64,000 bases of DNA from Marinoscillum sp965229915 (GCF_965229915.1 NZ_CBDDJZ010000001.1:1798001-1862000), one strand, 5' to 3'; shown: positions 7,778-16,258, counted from the stretch's first letter. The notes: generated by a model not told the origin, from the letters alone. Made by a program: numbers and translations.

Positions 7778-8905
7778 TCATTCAGGAAATAGACTACTAT
7801 CGAGATTTGGAATAATCCTGAGGGCATTTTTGTAGTAAACCTTCTTCAACACCTCATCTGAAAGGTCTAAACCATACATTCTCCAAAAGGCATGGTACTT
7901 TTTGTAATATGGGAAGTACTCATCGGCTGTTTCCAAGACTCTAAAGTAAGTATAGTACTCCTGAGGATTATAAGCGTCTTTGGCAAAAAGAATTCGGTCC
8001 TGATACTTCTCAAAAAAGGCTTTGGCAAACCTTGGCTGACGACCAAGCTCTGCTATGACAGCCCCAATACCAACATTCACATTAGGATAGGTATCCAGGT
8101 GCTTAGATAACGCTCCAAGATCATTGGCCATCCAGCCCATATGTGCATTGATAAAGGTGGTCTTGGGGTGCTTTTGAAAAACGTCATGCTGCTCGGCAAT
8201 GATCTGCTCCCAGGGAGCCGGATCATCCGCACTTCGCTTTCTACCCGGTCTCAATTTCAACTCCAGCCATCGCTCATTCTTTTCATCCATTGGGTCCCAG
8301 AATGATTTGGGGTCAGCCGAGTGTATCAATACCGGAATACCCAGCTCCCCACATTTGGCCCAAACTGGATCTAACCTCGGGTCATTAACTGGCACTCGAT
8401 TGCCTTCACTATCATTAATTCCCATCCCAAGGCTTTTGTAGATTTTTAGCCCTCTAGCTCCTGCAGCCACATCTTCCTCCAACTGGCGAACAGCCGCATC
8501 TGTCCAACCTTCTTTGCCTATATCTTTAAAAGAAACGTTGGTGAATACAACGATTCTACCGGCAGCTTCTCCCGCAATTCTGCGAACCATAGAGGCCAGA
8601 TATTCCTGTGAACCAATGTCTCCGGCAGCTCGATCATATCCTCTACCACTTAGGTTAACCATCACTCCCATGTTCAATTCACCCATCTCTTCCTCCAGCT
8701 TATTGATGCCGTCCACGGAGAGATTCCATTGATGACTGTGCACATCTATAAATGGAAACTTCGCCTTGGTAACAGGATGCTCAGGAACCACGAGTGTTGA
8801 CTCAGGATCATAAGTCTCAAAGTCCATTTTAGGAGCGTCATCCTCCTGGGCAAAAACCGGGATACTAACGAAAACTGCCAGTATCAATAAGCTAAAACTC
8901 TTCAT
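7778..8905 (-). CDS. Secreted amidohydrolase (amidohydrolase_2 family)
   Basis: TIM-barrel metal hydrolase of about 375 residues, exported by a signal peptide (MKSFSLLILAVFVSIPVFA). The metal-site motifs of the amidohydrolase_2/decarboxylase-like group are visible: FIDVHSHQ early, VLIHSADPKSFWDP in the middle, NAHMGW later and a late Asp in FAKDAYNP. Its substrate cannot be told from sequence. I chose the ATG at 8905 because it starts a clean signal peptide; an in-frame GTG at 8941 would add 12 charged residues. It lies divergent from the L,D-transpeptidase gene at 8985 with about 80 bp between them. Confidence 0.8.
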   Translation of the reverse strand: MKSFSLLILAVFVSIPVFAQEDDAPKMDFETYDPESTLVVPEHPVTKAKFPFIDVHSHQWNLSVDGINKLEEEMGELNMGVMVNLSGRGYDRAAGDIGSQEYLASMVRRIAGEAAGRIVVFTNVSFKDIGKEGWTDAAVRQLEEDVAAGARGLKIYKSLGMGINDSEGNRVPVNDPRLDPVWAKCGELGIPVLIHSADPKSFWDPMDEKNERWLELKLRPGRKRSADDPAPWEQIIAEQHDVFQKHPKTTFINAHMGWMANDLGALSKHLDTYPNVNVGIGAVIAELGRQPRFAKAFFEKYQDRILFAKDAYNPQEYYTYFRVLETADEYFPYYKKYHAFWRMYGLDLSDEVLKKVYYKNALRIIPNLDSSLFPE

Positions 8906-8984
8906 GAAATTATTTTTAAATAATACCTGTTTTACGTGCACCTTTTAATAAAGATTTACGTTATCGCTGTTACGATTTAATGCA

Positions 8985-9722
8985 ATGCTATTAAAGTTTA
9001 AAGTCTTTTTCACAAAAGCCATTCTCACTGGGTGTTTTTTGGCTGTGATTCAGCATGGTTTTGGCCACAATGCCACCCAATTGGAGGGATATATTCAACA
9101 GCAATACGAATATCTCAAACCTCTCGAAAATAGTAAACCTTCCTTTGATCTCTATCAAAAAGGACTCATTGGTTATTACAACCTATTAGCCGCAGGAAAA
9201 ACCATTCCCAACAAAAAAATCACGCTAATCGATTTTAGATTGTCATCCAATAAAAAACGCATGTGGGTGATTGATCTCAATTCCAATCAGGTGATATACT
9301 ATCGACTCGTAGCACACGGCAAGAATACCGGTGAGGAGTATGCCAAAAGCTTTTCTAATGTGAAGAATTCGAATCAAAGCAGTCTGGGCTTTTACCTTAC
9401 CGGTGAAAACTACATTGGGAAGCATGGCCTGAGTTTGCGATTAGATGGTATGGAAAAAGGATTTAATGATAAAGCTCGGGACAGGGCTATCGTGATGCAT
9501 AGCGCCAATTATGTAAGCCGAGATTTTAGTAAAAAAGTAGGCAGACTAGGGAGGTCTTTTGGATGTCCGGCAATAGCAATTAAGGATCACAAAGAGATCA
9601 TCAAGGGATTAGCTAATCAGTCAGTCTTGTTTATTTACTATCCGCTGGAGGACTATCTCGCCAAATCCAAACTACATGATATTGAAAAGGCAAATGCCTA
9701 CTTTCAAACCCTTTCCCTCTAA
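8985..9722 (+). CDS. Murein L,D-transpeptidase catalytic-domain protein (YkuD_2-like)
   Basis: Protein of 245 residues with an N-terminal signal sequence (to about 28) and an L,D-transpeptidase-like domain. The catalytic region shows MHSANYVS and RSFGCPAIAI, matching the YkuD_2 pattern of His followed by a Ser-x-Gly-Cys-Pro nucleophile. It would form or change 3-3 peptidoglycan cross-links, or attach proteins to peptidoglycan. It converges with a second, larger L,D-transpeptidase, and the two stop codons overlap by 4 bp (CTAA). Two wall enzymes side by side suggest a shared role in envelope remodelling, which is inference. Confidence 0.8.
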   Translation: MLLKFKVFFTKAILTGCFLAVIQHGFGHNATQLEGYIQQQYEYLKPLENSKPSFDLYQKGLIGYYNLLAAGKTIPNKKITLIDFRLSSNKKRMWVIDLNSNQVIYYRLVAHGKNTGEEYAKSFSNVKNSNQSSLGFYLTGENYIGKHGLSLRLDGMEKGFNDKARDRAIVMHSANYVSRDFSKKVGRLGRSFGCPAIAIKDHKEIIKGLANQSVLFIYYPLEDYLAKSKLHDIEKANAYFQTLSL

Positions 9723-11314
9723 AGACTGCTAAAAAAGGCTTTTCTCAAACGCGCATTTCGGTCGTATATATCAGGGCGAAAATTGAGCACTCCGGATTCG
9801 TCGACAAATGCTGTCCAGTATTGCATGTGAACAGGAATTGGCTTACTCAAAATGATAGTCTGATTTGTCTTACTAGCTGAGATTTCATCTAGTTCAGGCT
9901 TGGTAAGTGGCCTGTTCTGAAACTGACCCAGATAATAAGCTAACTCCAATGGCTGGGAAAGTCGAACACATCCTGAACTCAGCGCCCGATTGTATTTAGC
10001 AAACACTTCAGGATGATTGGTATCGTGCATGTAAATATTGAATTCGTTGGGGAAGATGAACTTGACTCGGCCCAATGCATTGACCTTGCCAGGTTCCTGA
10101 CGCAGCGTATATGGGAAATTTTTAGTGTAGCCAGCCCAGTTGATGGTAGCTGGATCTACTTCCTGACCCGACTGATCCAATACTTTTATTTGTAAGGAAT
10201 TGAGGTAAGAAGGATTCTTTATCTGTGCCGGAATCATATCCTGATAAAGTATAGTTGGGGGCACGGTCCAGTAGGGGTTGAGGACCATATAAGTCATATT
10301 AGCAGTGAAAACAGGGGTCTGGCGATAAGGCTTCCCAACTGCAACACCCATTTCCAGACTAACCTGACCACTACGAACCACTTCCATCTCATAGGCAGGT
10401 AGGTTCACAAGAATGTAATGATCTCCAAGTGTTCTTGGTAGCCACCTACAGCGCTCCAGGTTCAAAACTATGTCTTCAATTCTTGTTTCAACCGGCTCGT
10501 TCATGCTCATAAGCGTAGACTGTCCTATGGCACCATCCACTTCCAATCCATATCTCTGCTGATACTTCGATACTGCTTGCTTCAACTGATCATCATATAA
10601 CTCAGGTTCATCATTTGTATAAGGCACCAAATCACCACTTGCCAACAAGCGCTTTCGGACTTGTAGTACTCGCTCATCAGACTGACCTGGTTTCAAAGTT
10701 GGACCATTAGCTATCTGTCCCCATCCTCCGGATTGTTCTATTTCACGGTATTTACTTAGCTTTTCCACCAGCCGGGTGTAGGCTTTATAAGTAGGCCTAG
10801 AAGCGCTAAATACGGACTTCATATCATTGGTAGTGATTGCTTGTGCTAATAAATCTACCGGATCACCTTCCCGCTTCACCACACGCCAGTCAGGGTTGAG
10901 AGTTGTCGGATTTACCTTACCCGAGAGGAGATGGGTGGCGAGGAGCAAGAAAGAGTCCGTCAGCAGAAGCTCATAGTTCGCACGCTCATATGTATTTAAT
11001 TGATCAAGGCCATCCAAATCTGATAATATAGAGAGATGGTAATCCTCTGGATTGAAGCCTTCTAGCTCACTCTTACGAATCTCCTCCAGCAATTGACTTG
11101 CAAGGTTATCTGTCCAGATTGTTTCAAAAATCCTGTTGGTGTAGAAATTAGCAATTGACTGGCCGCAACATATCCTCTGACCCTCGATCTGTAATCCACC
11201 ACCTCTCAACTGTTCTATTTTCAGTCTAAGTTGGGTAGCCAGGTCTTCGGTCACTTGAGCCTTACTTATCGCAGGTAACAGCACCAGTAGTATCGGAATC
11301 AGATATCTTTTCAT
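9719..11314 (-). CDS. L,D-transpeptidase, YcbB/LdtD-like
   Basis: Protein of about 531 residues with a signal peptide (MKRYLIPILLVLLPAISKAQ). Domain order follows the YcbB type: an N-terminal scaffold region, a peptidoglycan-binding helical domain (about 215-275: LKPGQSDERVLQVRKRLLASG and KQAVSKYQQRYGLEVDGAIG), then the YkuD catalytic domain. Catalytic residues are in IYMHDTNHP and SSGCVRLSQPLELA, where Cys is the nucleophile. It makes 3-3 cross-links in peptidoglycan in the periplasm. I chose ATG 11314 over the one at 11335 because it gives a standard signal peptide. It overlaps the convergent YkuD_2 gene by 4 bp. Confidence 0.88.
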   Translation of the reverse strand: MKRYLIPILLVLLPAISKAQVTEDLATQLRLKIEQLRGGGLQIEGQRICCGQSIANFYTNRIFETIWTDNLASQLLEEIRKSELEGFNPEDYHLSILSDLDGLDQLNTYERANYELLLTDSFLLLATHLLSGKVNPTTLNPDWRVVKREGDPVDLLAQAITTNDMKSVFSASRPTYKAYTRLVEKLSKYREIEQSGGWGQIANGPTLKPGQSDERVLQVRKRLLASGDLVPYTNDEPELYDDQLKQAVSKYQQRYGLEVDGAIGQSTLMSMNEPVETRIEDIVLNLERCRWLPRTLGDHYILVNLPAYEMEVVRSGQVSLEMGVAVGKPYRQTPVFTANMTYMVLNPYWTVPPTILYQDMIPAQIKNPSYLNSLQIKVLDQSGQEVDPATINWAGYTKNFPYTLRQEPGKVNALGRVKFIFPNEFNIYMHDTNHPEVFAKYNRALSSGCVRLSQPLELAYYLGQFQNRPLTKPELDEISASKTNQTIILSKPIPVHMQYWTAFVDESGVLNFRPDIYDRNARLRKAFFSSL

Positions 11315-11357
11315 ACTTATCAGGTATAGAACCATAAAAATAGACAGACACGCATAA

Positions 11358-11392
11358 ACAAAAAAAAGCCGCCTGCTTGATAGCAGACGACT
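11358..11392 (-). terminator. Terminator of the coiled-coil lipoprotein gene
   Basis: Ten-pair stem (11367-11376 with 11383-11392, two G-U pairs) and a 6-nt loop, followed on the minus strand by a run of at least seven Ts. It lies between the lipoprotein gene and the downstream YcbB-like gene, so these are separate transcripts. Confidence 0.75.
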
Positions 11393-11416
11393 TCCTTGCC
11401 ATAGCTGTCTGGCTTT

Positions 11417-11842
11417 TTATGAGTTAAAAATGTTTTTTACTTTGTCTCCAAAGTCTTCCAATGACTTTTTCACATCACTTGAAGTCTCATTTGCAAACTC
11501 TTTGGTATCGTTCCAAGCCTGCTTGGTGGAGTTTTCAACTTTGTCGATTGCTCTATTGAGATCATCTTTTTTCTCATTCAAATCGGCTTTGATCTCTTCG
11601 AGTTTGGTTTTATTATCATCAGTTGCTTCTGCGATTTTGTCATCCAGATCATCCAATTTGGACTCCACATCCAATTTCATTTCTTCCAACTCATATTTCA
11701 AATCAGTTTTTTCTGATTCGAAAGAGTCTTTCACATTTTCCATGGCGTTTTCAGCTTTGTTCTCTTCCTTCTTAGAAGATGAACATGCCACAACGAATGA
11801 ACTAATCAAGGTGATTACGATTATTTTAGATAGTAATTTCAT
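11417..11842 (-). CDS. Small coiled-coil lipoprotein
   Basis: Lipoprotein of 141 residues from the ATG at 11842 (MKLLSKIIVITLISSFVVAC, lipobox ending at C20). The mature part is highly charged, rich in K, E and D, and almost entirely heptad-like (about 30-120), so a long coiled coil or helical bundle similar to apolipoprotein/YtxH-like proteins is likely. No enzymatic motif is seen. Earlier in-frame ATGs at 11851 and 11878 would add only short tails. The function is unknown; it may be a periplasmic stress or envelope-spacing protein. An open frame on the opposite strand here is a shadow of the K/E repeats. Confidence 0.7.
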   Translation of the reverse strand: MKLLSKIIVITLISSFVVACSSSKKEENKAENAMENVKDSFESEKTDLKYELEEMKLDVESKLDDLDDKIAEATDDNKTKLEEIKADLNEKKDDLNRAIDKVENSTKQAWNDTKEFANETSSDVKKSLEDFGDKVKNIFNS

Positions 11843-12152
11843 GGTATTCATGTTTAAGTGGTAATATTCCTTTTTCATAACGCAATGAATGGTGCCAATT
11901 CCACACCAAAACCACTAACGCTTGATTTACAGCTACTTATGGGATTTGCGAAGGACAATTCTAATTCATTTTGAAAAAATCATTCCAGAAATGAAAAAGT
12001 GTACGATTGGTGATATTCATCGTACACTTCCGCACCTACAGGTGTTCATTTTCGATCATCTTCCAGTGGATGTTAACAGAGCCAGCATCATAACAACCTG
12101 ATTTACTGTTACTTATAATTTTTGGCACAGGCCTTGCCAAGAGTAGAGTGTT
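11843..12152. other. Intergenic region with a strong inverted repeat
   Basis: No gene is seen. It holds a perfect 11-bp inverted repeat AAGTGTACGAT/ATCGTACACTT (11997-12007 with 12019-12029) around an 11-nt loop, then a small CACC/GGTG hairpin near 12034-12043. No T tract follows the large hairpin, so an operator or RNA structure ahead of the 12153 gene is as likely as a terminator. Confidence 0.6.
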
Positions 12153-12422
12153 ATGTTAAACAAGAAATCAATTAGTAGCAGCGGATTTGGTAAGACACTC
12201 TTAATTATTATTGGAGTGATTGTCGCATTGCTATTGACATACAATAGTCCGTTGTTTACAGCAGACCTCATCAATCTACCCGGAAGTGAAGTTGAGCCGG
12301 TAGCCGAAATGCCTAAAGATCAAAACTCAAACTCAAAGGGCTACTCTGGCTCAAGCTTCAATTCTCAAGCCAACCTATTTCATATCTTTACGAATAACTT
12401 ACCATTTTTGAACAAAAAATAA
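12153..12422 (+). CDS. Small single-pass membrane protein, unknown
   Basis: Predicted protein of 89 residues with one transmembrane helix (about 13-30: TLLIIIGVIVALLLTYNSP) and a polar, Asn/Ser/Gly-rich tail. I do not recognise a family. It sits 2 bp before the PspC-domain gene and likely shares its transcript, which supports it being a real gene and hints at an envelope-stress link. A bold inverted repeat lies about 125 bp upstream. The start ATG at 12153 has only a weak ribosome-binding site. Confidence 0.55.
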   Translation: MLNKKSISSSGFGKTLLIIIGVIVALLLTYNSPLFTADLINLPGSEVEPVAEMPKDQNSNSKGYSGSSFNSQANLFHIFTNNLPFLNKK

Positions 12423-12424
12423 CT

Positions 12425-12616
12425 ATGACTACAAGACGCCTGCTTAGATCGAGAACAGAGTCCATGTTGGCTGGAGTTTGTGGCGGAATCGCCAAATATT
12501 TTGATTTGGATCCTTCGCTGGTAAGAATTGGCTATATCGTATTATCCGTTCTGAGCGCTGCCTTCCCTGGCATTTTGGTTTACATAATTCTCTGGATTGT
12601 AATCCCTGAGGAATAA
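12425..12616 (+). CDS. PspC-domain membrane protein
   Basis: Stand-alone PspC domain of 63 residues. The typical N-terminal motif is visible (RSRTESMLAGVCGGIAKYF, then DLDPSLVRIGYIVL), followed by one hydrophobic hairpin/helix ending LWIVIPEE. In the phage-shock system PspC is an inner-membrane sensor of envelope stress; in Bacteroidota many short copies exist alone with unknown roles. No pspA or pspB is nearby. Start ATG lies 2 bp after the stop of the upstream small membrane protein. The stop directly abuts the stop of the convergent arginase-fold gene. Confidence 0.88.
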   Translation: MTTRRLLRSRTESMLAGVCGGIAKYFDLDPSLVRIGYIVLSVLSAAFPGILVYIILWIVIPEE

Positions 12617-13783
12617 TCAGACGAATTTGGAATAGGTGGTAATCCAGCGATTGGGCACCTCCCCTTCGAGAGCCATTTCATAATCGGAGTAATTGCATGG
12701 AACCATTCTGCTTCTCAAAAATCCTGAAGTTGCTTCAGGGTGAGGAACTTCCATCCACCATTTTTCAGAGATTTTGCTTTTATAAAACTTAATAGACGAG
12801 GGTTCTCCGCCCAATGAAACCTCATAGATCAGATAATCGTTGGATCGGAAGTTCTTGTCTCCTTTGCGGTTATAAAATCCTTCTATAAAATACCAGATCA
12901 TTGTAGCTATGACGAAGGCAGTTTTACGGTCGTCGGTATCTTTGAGCACATCATAGTCATAGAAGCCTATACTACTCAACTTATCATTAAGTCCTGCATA
13001 CCAGCAAAGTTGGCAGGCCTCTTCGCCTGTTAGTCCATATACTTTTGAATCGACAGCTCCTGGACAATAGTGCGCTTGCAGAGCAGAAATATCAAAAGAC
13101 ATCATATCAGCATCCCGAACGATTGGCTCCAGGTCCTTAATGTTTTCCTTAACCACACCTAATCGCACAGCCTCAAAGTATAACTTTTCCAGCAACTCGG
13201 CTTCCTTCGCTTCGACCAGATAGGACTGATGAGCCAACTGATAATAACTAAAAAGGAAATTGGGGTCATGCTTGAATATCCTATGAATGTGAGCCGCTGA
13301 AGGAAGATCTGATTTAGGATCTCCCAAATCTAGTTTGTTGTCAACATTAAGGACGGTTATCAGTTTTTCCTGATTTTCATAAGCCTGATATTGTCCCAAA
13401 TCCAGATCATGACTCCCTCCGATCAATACCGGAAGAACGCCATGCTCCATCAGGTATGCACAGACCTCTTGTAGTCGCTGATAGGTATCTGGCAACTCAG
13501 GTCCATTCCTGAAATTTCCCAGATCGACAACCTTCAGGTTTCCTGAACCCTTTTTAAGCTCATATAGCCGTTTTCGGATTTCCGTACAACTTGATTTAAT
13601 CCCCTCCTGATGCACTGCTTCTGCTCCTCTGGACTCCTGCAAGCCAATGATCCCAATATCTCGCCCATCTAGCTCAGGCATTTGTCCCTGGTTGATATAA
13701 AAAGAATGCGCAATGGCACTAGAAGGAAGTTGATCAACATTTATGCCGTCTGAGATGGGATCAAAGAAAAGTTTTAAATCCAT
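12617..13783 (-). CDS. Arginase/formimidoylglutamase-fold protein with degenerate metal site
   Basis: Protein of 388 residues of the ureohydrolase fold (arginase, agmatinase, formimidoylglutamase). Motif 1 is kept as GGSHD (H125). Motif 2, normally DAHxD, is DNKLD (148-152), with the metal-binding His replaced by Lys. Motif 3, normally SxDxDxxDP, is SFDISALQ, so the second Asp (position 233) and the later Asp are lost. With at least two Mn ligands missing it is unlikely to be a normal hydrolase and may be a binding or structural protein. It is longer than typical (~300-330) with an extra C-terminal region. It has no neighbour from histidine or arginine breakdown, so the usual HutG label would be unsafe. 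Confidence 0.75.
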   Translation of the reverse strand: MDLKLFFDPISDGINVDQLPSSAIAHSFYINQGQMPELDGRDIGIIGLQESRGAEAVHQEGIKSSCTEIRKRLYELKKGSGNLKVVDLGNFRNGPELPDTYQRLQEVCAYLMEHGVLPVLIGGSHDLDLGQYQAYENQEKLITVLNVDNKLDLGDPKSDLPSAAHIHRIFKHDPNFLFSYYQLAHQSYLVEAKEAELLEKLYFEAVRLGVVKENIKDLEPIVRDADMMSFDISALQAHYCPGAVDSKVYGLTGEEACQLCWYAGLNDKLSSIGFYDYDVLKDTDDRKTAFVIATMIWYFIEGFYNRKGDKNFRSNDYLIYEVSLGGEPSSIKFYKSKISEKWWMEVPHPEATSGFLRSRMVPCNYSDYEMALEGEVPNRWITTYSKFV

Positions 13784-13840
13784 AGGTAAGGGTGAGTTTG
13801 AACAAATCTAACGAAAAATGATCTTGGCACTAGACATAAA

Positions 13841-13868
13841 AAAAGGGGAAAATTGCTTTTCCCCTTTT
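13841..13868 (-). terminator. nqrF terminator
   Basis: Perfect 12-bp stem AAAAGGGGAAAA/TTTTCCCCTTTT (13841-13852 with 13857-13868), 4-nt loop TTGC, followed by Ts on the minus strand. Confidence 0.85.
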
Positions 13869-13886
13869 GGTAAACGTTTTGTTCGA

Positions 13887-15188
13887 TTATCCCCCGAAAT
13901 CATCGAAACGGATGTTCTCATCTGGAATGCCGAAATCTTCACCCATTTTCTGAACAGCTGCGTTCATCAATGGAGGCCCACAGAAATACAACTCAATTTC
14001 TTCTGGTTGATCATGCTTGCTTAGGTACTGATCAATCACCGCCTGGTGCACGAACCCTAAGAAACCATCACCTTCCTTGTCGTTGATATCTTCTTTCACT
14101 TTCCAGTTATCTTCTGGGAGCGGCTCAGAGAGCACCACAAAGAACTGGAAGTTCGGGAAGTTCTTCTCTAGATCATAGAAGTGATCCAGGTAGAACAGCT
14201 CTCGTTTCGAACGACCTCCGTACCAATAAGTAACTTTTCTGCCAGTCTTTAATGTTTTGAACAGGTGATAGAGATGTGATCTCATCGGTGCCATACCTGC
14301 TCCACCACCCACATACAGCATCTCTGCGTCTGATGGATTGATGAAGAATTCACCATAAGGACCAGAGATAGTTACTTTATCCCCTGGTTTTCTCGAAAAG
14401 ATGTAAGAAGAAGCAATCCCTGGATTTACTTTCATCCATCCATTAGCTGATCTGTCCCATGGCGGAGTGGCCACACGAACGTTGAGCATGATTTCTCTTC
14501 CTTCTGCAGGATAAGAAGCCATGGAGTAAGCTCTTTCTACAATCTCAGAGTTGACCATTTTCAAGTCCCAAAGACCAAATTTGTCCCACTCCAATTTGAA
14601 TTTCTCTGGATCATCGTGCTCTTCTGGGTGAGCAGTAATGTCCATATCTTTATAGTCAACCTCACATTCAGGGATTTCGATCTGGATGTAACCTCCAGCT
14701 TCGTAATCCATATCTTCAGGAATCTCAACAACAAACTCCTTGATAAATGAGGCAACGTTATAGTTTCTAACAACAGTGGCTTCCCACTTCTTGATACCAA
14801 AGATTTCCTCTGGAATCTCGATGCGCATGTCCTGCTTCACCTTCACCTGACATCCCAACCGAACGCCTTCCTTCTGTTCAGATCTGCTTAGGTGACCAAC
14901 CTCTGTAGGAAGTACCTCTCCTCCTCCTTCTTTCACGGTACACTTGCACTGCGCACAAGTACCACCTCCACCGCATGCAGATGGTAAAAAGACGCTCTGT
15001 CCCGATAGAGTTGATAAAAGAGATGAGCCGGCAGGTGCAGTAATTGGATTTGCTTCATCACCATTCACGATGATTTTCACAGGTCCTGATTGAACCAGTC
15101 TTGACTGAGCAAACAATAAGATAAATACCAATAACAGAATAACTCCGGTGAAAGCAATGATGCCTGAAGTGATAATGACTGATGACAT
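13887..15188 (-). CDS. nqrF: Na+-translocating NADH:quinone reductase subunit F
   Basis: Subunit F of Na+-NQR, the NADH-entry subunit, 433 residues. One N-terminal transmembrane helix (about 7-28) is followed by a ferredoxin-type [2Fe-2S] domain (SACGGGGTCAQCKC plus a later Cys in RLGCQVKV). The FAD domain contains RAYSMASYPAEG and the NADH domain YVGGGAGMAPMRSHLYHLF and YFCGPPLMN. All cofactor motifs are present. It normally lies last in nqrABCDEF, but here no other nqr gene is adjacent: accD lies upstream with its own promoter and terminators bound nqrF. The remaining subunits must be encoded elsewhere. Confidence 0.93.
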   Translation of the reverse strand: MSSVIITSGIIAFTGVILLLVFILLFAQSRLVQSGPVKIIVNGDEANPITAPAGSSLLSTLSGQSVFLPSACGGGGTCAQCKCTVKEGGGEVLPTEVGHLSRSEQKEGVRLGCQVKVKQDMRIEIPEEIFGIKKWEATVVRNYNVASFIKEFVVEIPEDMDYEAGGYIQIEIPECEVDYKDMDITAHPEEHDDPEKFKLEWDKFGLWDLKMVNSEIVERAYSMASYPAEGREIMLNVRVATPPWDRSANGWMKVNPGIASSYIFSRKPGDKVTISGPYGEFFINPSDAEMLYVGGGAGMAPMRSHLYHLFKTLKTGRKVTYWYGGRSKRELFYLDHFYDLEKNFPNFQFFVVLSEPLPEDNWKVKEDINDKEGDGFLGFVHQAVIDQYLSKHDQPEEIELYFCGPPLMNAAVQKMGEDFGIPDENIRFDDFGG

Positions 15189-15223
15189 AGGTCTGAAGCC
15201 TTTTGTTTTAAATTAATCGGGTG

Positions 15224-15231
15224 CAAATATA
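15224..15231 (-). promoter_or_regulatory. -7 promoter element of nqrF
   Basis: Reads TATATTTG on the minus strand (TAnnTTTG consensus), 36 bp before the nqrF ATG, showing nqrF has its own promoter. Confidence 0.5.
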
Positions 15232-15316
15232 AGAGATAAACCCTTGTGATTAAAGGTGATTACCTGCATTTCTTACACGATCGCTAACAGATTGTTTTTA
15301 GAAAAAGTTTGAATAT

Positions 15317-16156
15317 TTAATAGATCATTTTCAATAGAGCAGTCAACTTATTCTTTAACTGTCTACGATCTACGATGAAGTCCAAAAATCCATGATCTAG
15401 CACAAACTCAGAACTCTGGAATCCTTTCGGTAGGTCCTTGCCTATTGTCTCTCTGATGACCCTTGGGCCAGCAAATCCGATCAACGCACCAGGCTCAGCA
15501 ATATTGAAATCACCAAGCATCGCAAAGGATGCCGTCACTCCACCAGTAGTAGGGTCCGTCAGTAGTGAAATATATGGGATTTTTGCCTCCGACAACAATG
15601 CAAGCTTAGCAGAAGTTTTGGCCATCTGCATCAAAGAAAAACCTGCTTCCATCATACGAGCACCTCCAGATTTGGAGATCATCAGAAATGGTATTTTCTT
15701 TTTCAGGGAGTAGTCGATACCTCGTGCGATCTTTTCACCTACTACAGATCCCATAGAACCACCAATGAAGCTGAAATCCATGCAACAGATGGTGATTTCT
15801 TTTCCATTCATCTTACCATGTGCGGTACGTACAGCATCTTTCAAGCCTGTTTTGGACTGAGTGGCAGCAATACGATCAGGGTACTTTTTACTATCAGTAA
15901 ACTTCAAAGGGTCCGCTGAGCTCAAATCTGCGTCGAGTTCAGTGAACTTGTTGTCATCAAATAGTATTTCGAAGTATTCCTTGGAGCCAATACGAACGTG
16001 GTAATCGTCATCAGGGCACACATAAGCATTGTTCTTAAGCTCACGCATGTGGATGATATTGCCGCTTGGGGTTTTGTACCAGAGTCCGTCAGGGGCTTCT
16101 TTTTTCTTTTCAGTAGGGGTGTGTATTCCTTTGTCTTGTCTTTTAAACCAAGCCAT
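15317..16156 (-). CDS. accD: Acetyl-CoA carboxylase carboxyltransferase beta subunit
   Basis: Beta subunit of the carboxyltransferase of acetyl-CoA carboxylase, the first step of fatty-acid synthesis; 279 residues. The crotonase-like core shows IGGSMGSVVGEKIARGIDYS, SGGARMMEAGFSLMQMAK and TDPTTGGVTASFAMLGD, with GFAGPRVI in the CoA region. The zinc ribbon normally present near residue 30-50 (two CxxC pairs) is lost: the first pair reads TPS and the second is CPDD, leaving only C47. AccA is not in the window. A well-formed promoter lies just upstream (16179-16207). Identification is secure. Confidence 0.95.
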   Translation of the reverse strand: MAWFKRQDKGIHTPTEKKKEAPDGLWYKTPSGNIIHMRELKNNAYVCPDDDYHVRIGSKEYFEILFDDNKFTELDADLSSADPLKFTDSKKYPDRIAATQSKTGLKDAVRTAHGKMNGKEITICCMDFSFIGGSMGSVVGEKIARGIDYSLKKKIPFLMISKSGGARMMEAGFSLMQMAKTSAKLALLSEAKIPYISLLTDPTTGGVTASFAMLGDFNIAEPGALIGFAGPRVIRETIGKDLPKGFQSSEFVLDHGFLDFIVDRRQLKNKLTALLKMIY

Positions 16157-16178
16157 AAGCCGATTTTATGTGAGTGTG

Positions 16179-16207
16179 CAAAACTAAGTGATGTTGCCGA
16201 AATCAAA
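16179..16207 (-). promoter_or_regulatory. accD promoter
   Basis: On the minus strand, TTTG (16204-16207), 17-nt spacer, TAGTTTTG (16179-16186): an almost ideal Bacteroidota -33/-7 promoter, with a start about 15 bp before the accD ATG. Confidence 0.6.
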
Positions 16208-16208
16208 T

Positions 16209-16240
16209 AACGCCCTATCGGATTTCTCCGCCAGGGCGCT
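16209..16240 (-). terminator. Terminator hairpin of the carB-DUF4834 unit
   Basis: Outer stem CGCCCT/AGGGCG (16211-16216 with 16233-16238) and an inner stem CGGA/TCCG (16219-16222 with 16227-16230), whose minus-strand loop is a GAAA tetraloop. Followed on the minus strand by a weak T-rich stretch. The -33 box of accD sits immediately beyond it. Confidence 0.55.
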
Positions 16241-16258
16241 ACCTATTTTCACGTTCTA

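Noticed and set aside
11430..11864. 144-residue Ser/Phe/Leu-rich frame opposite the lipoprotein
   Set aside because: A shadow of the Lys/Glu codon repeats of the coiled coil; low-complexity composition.
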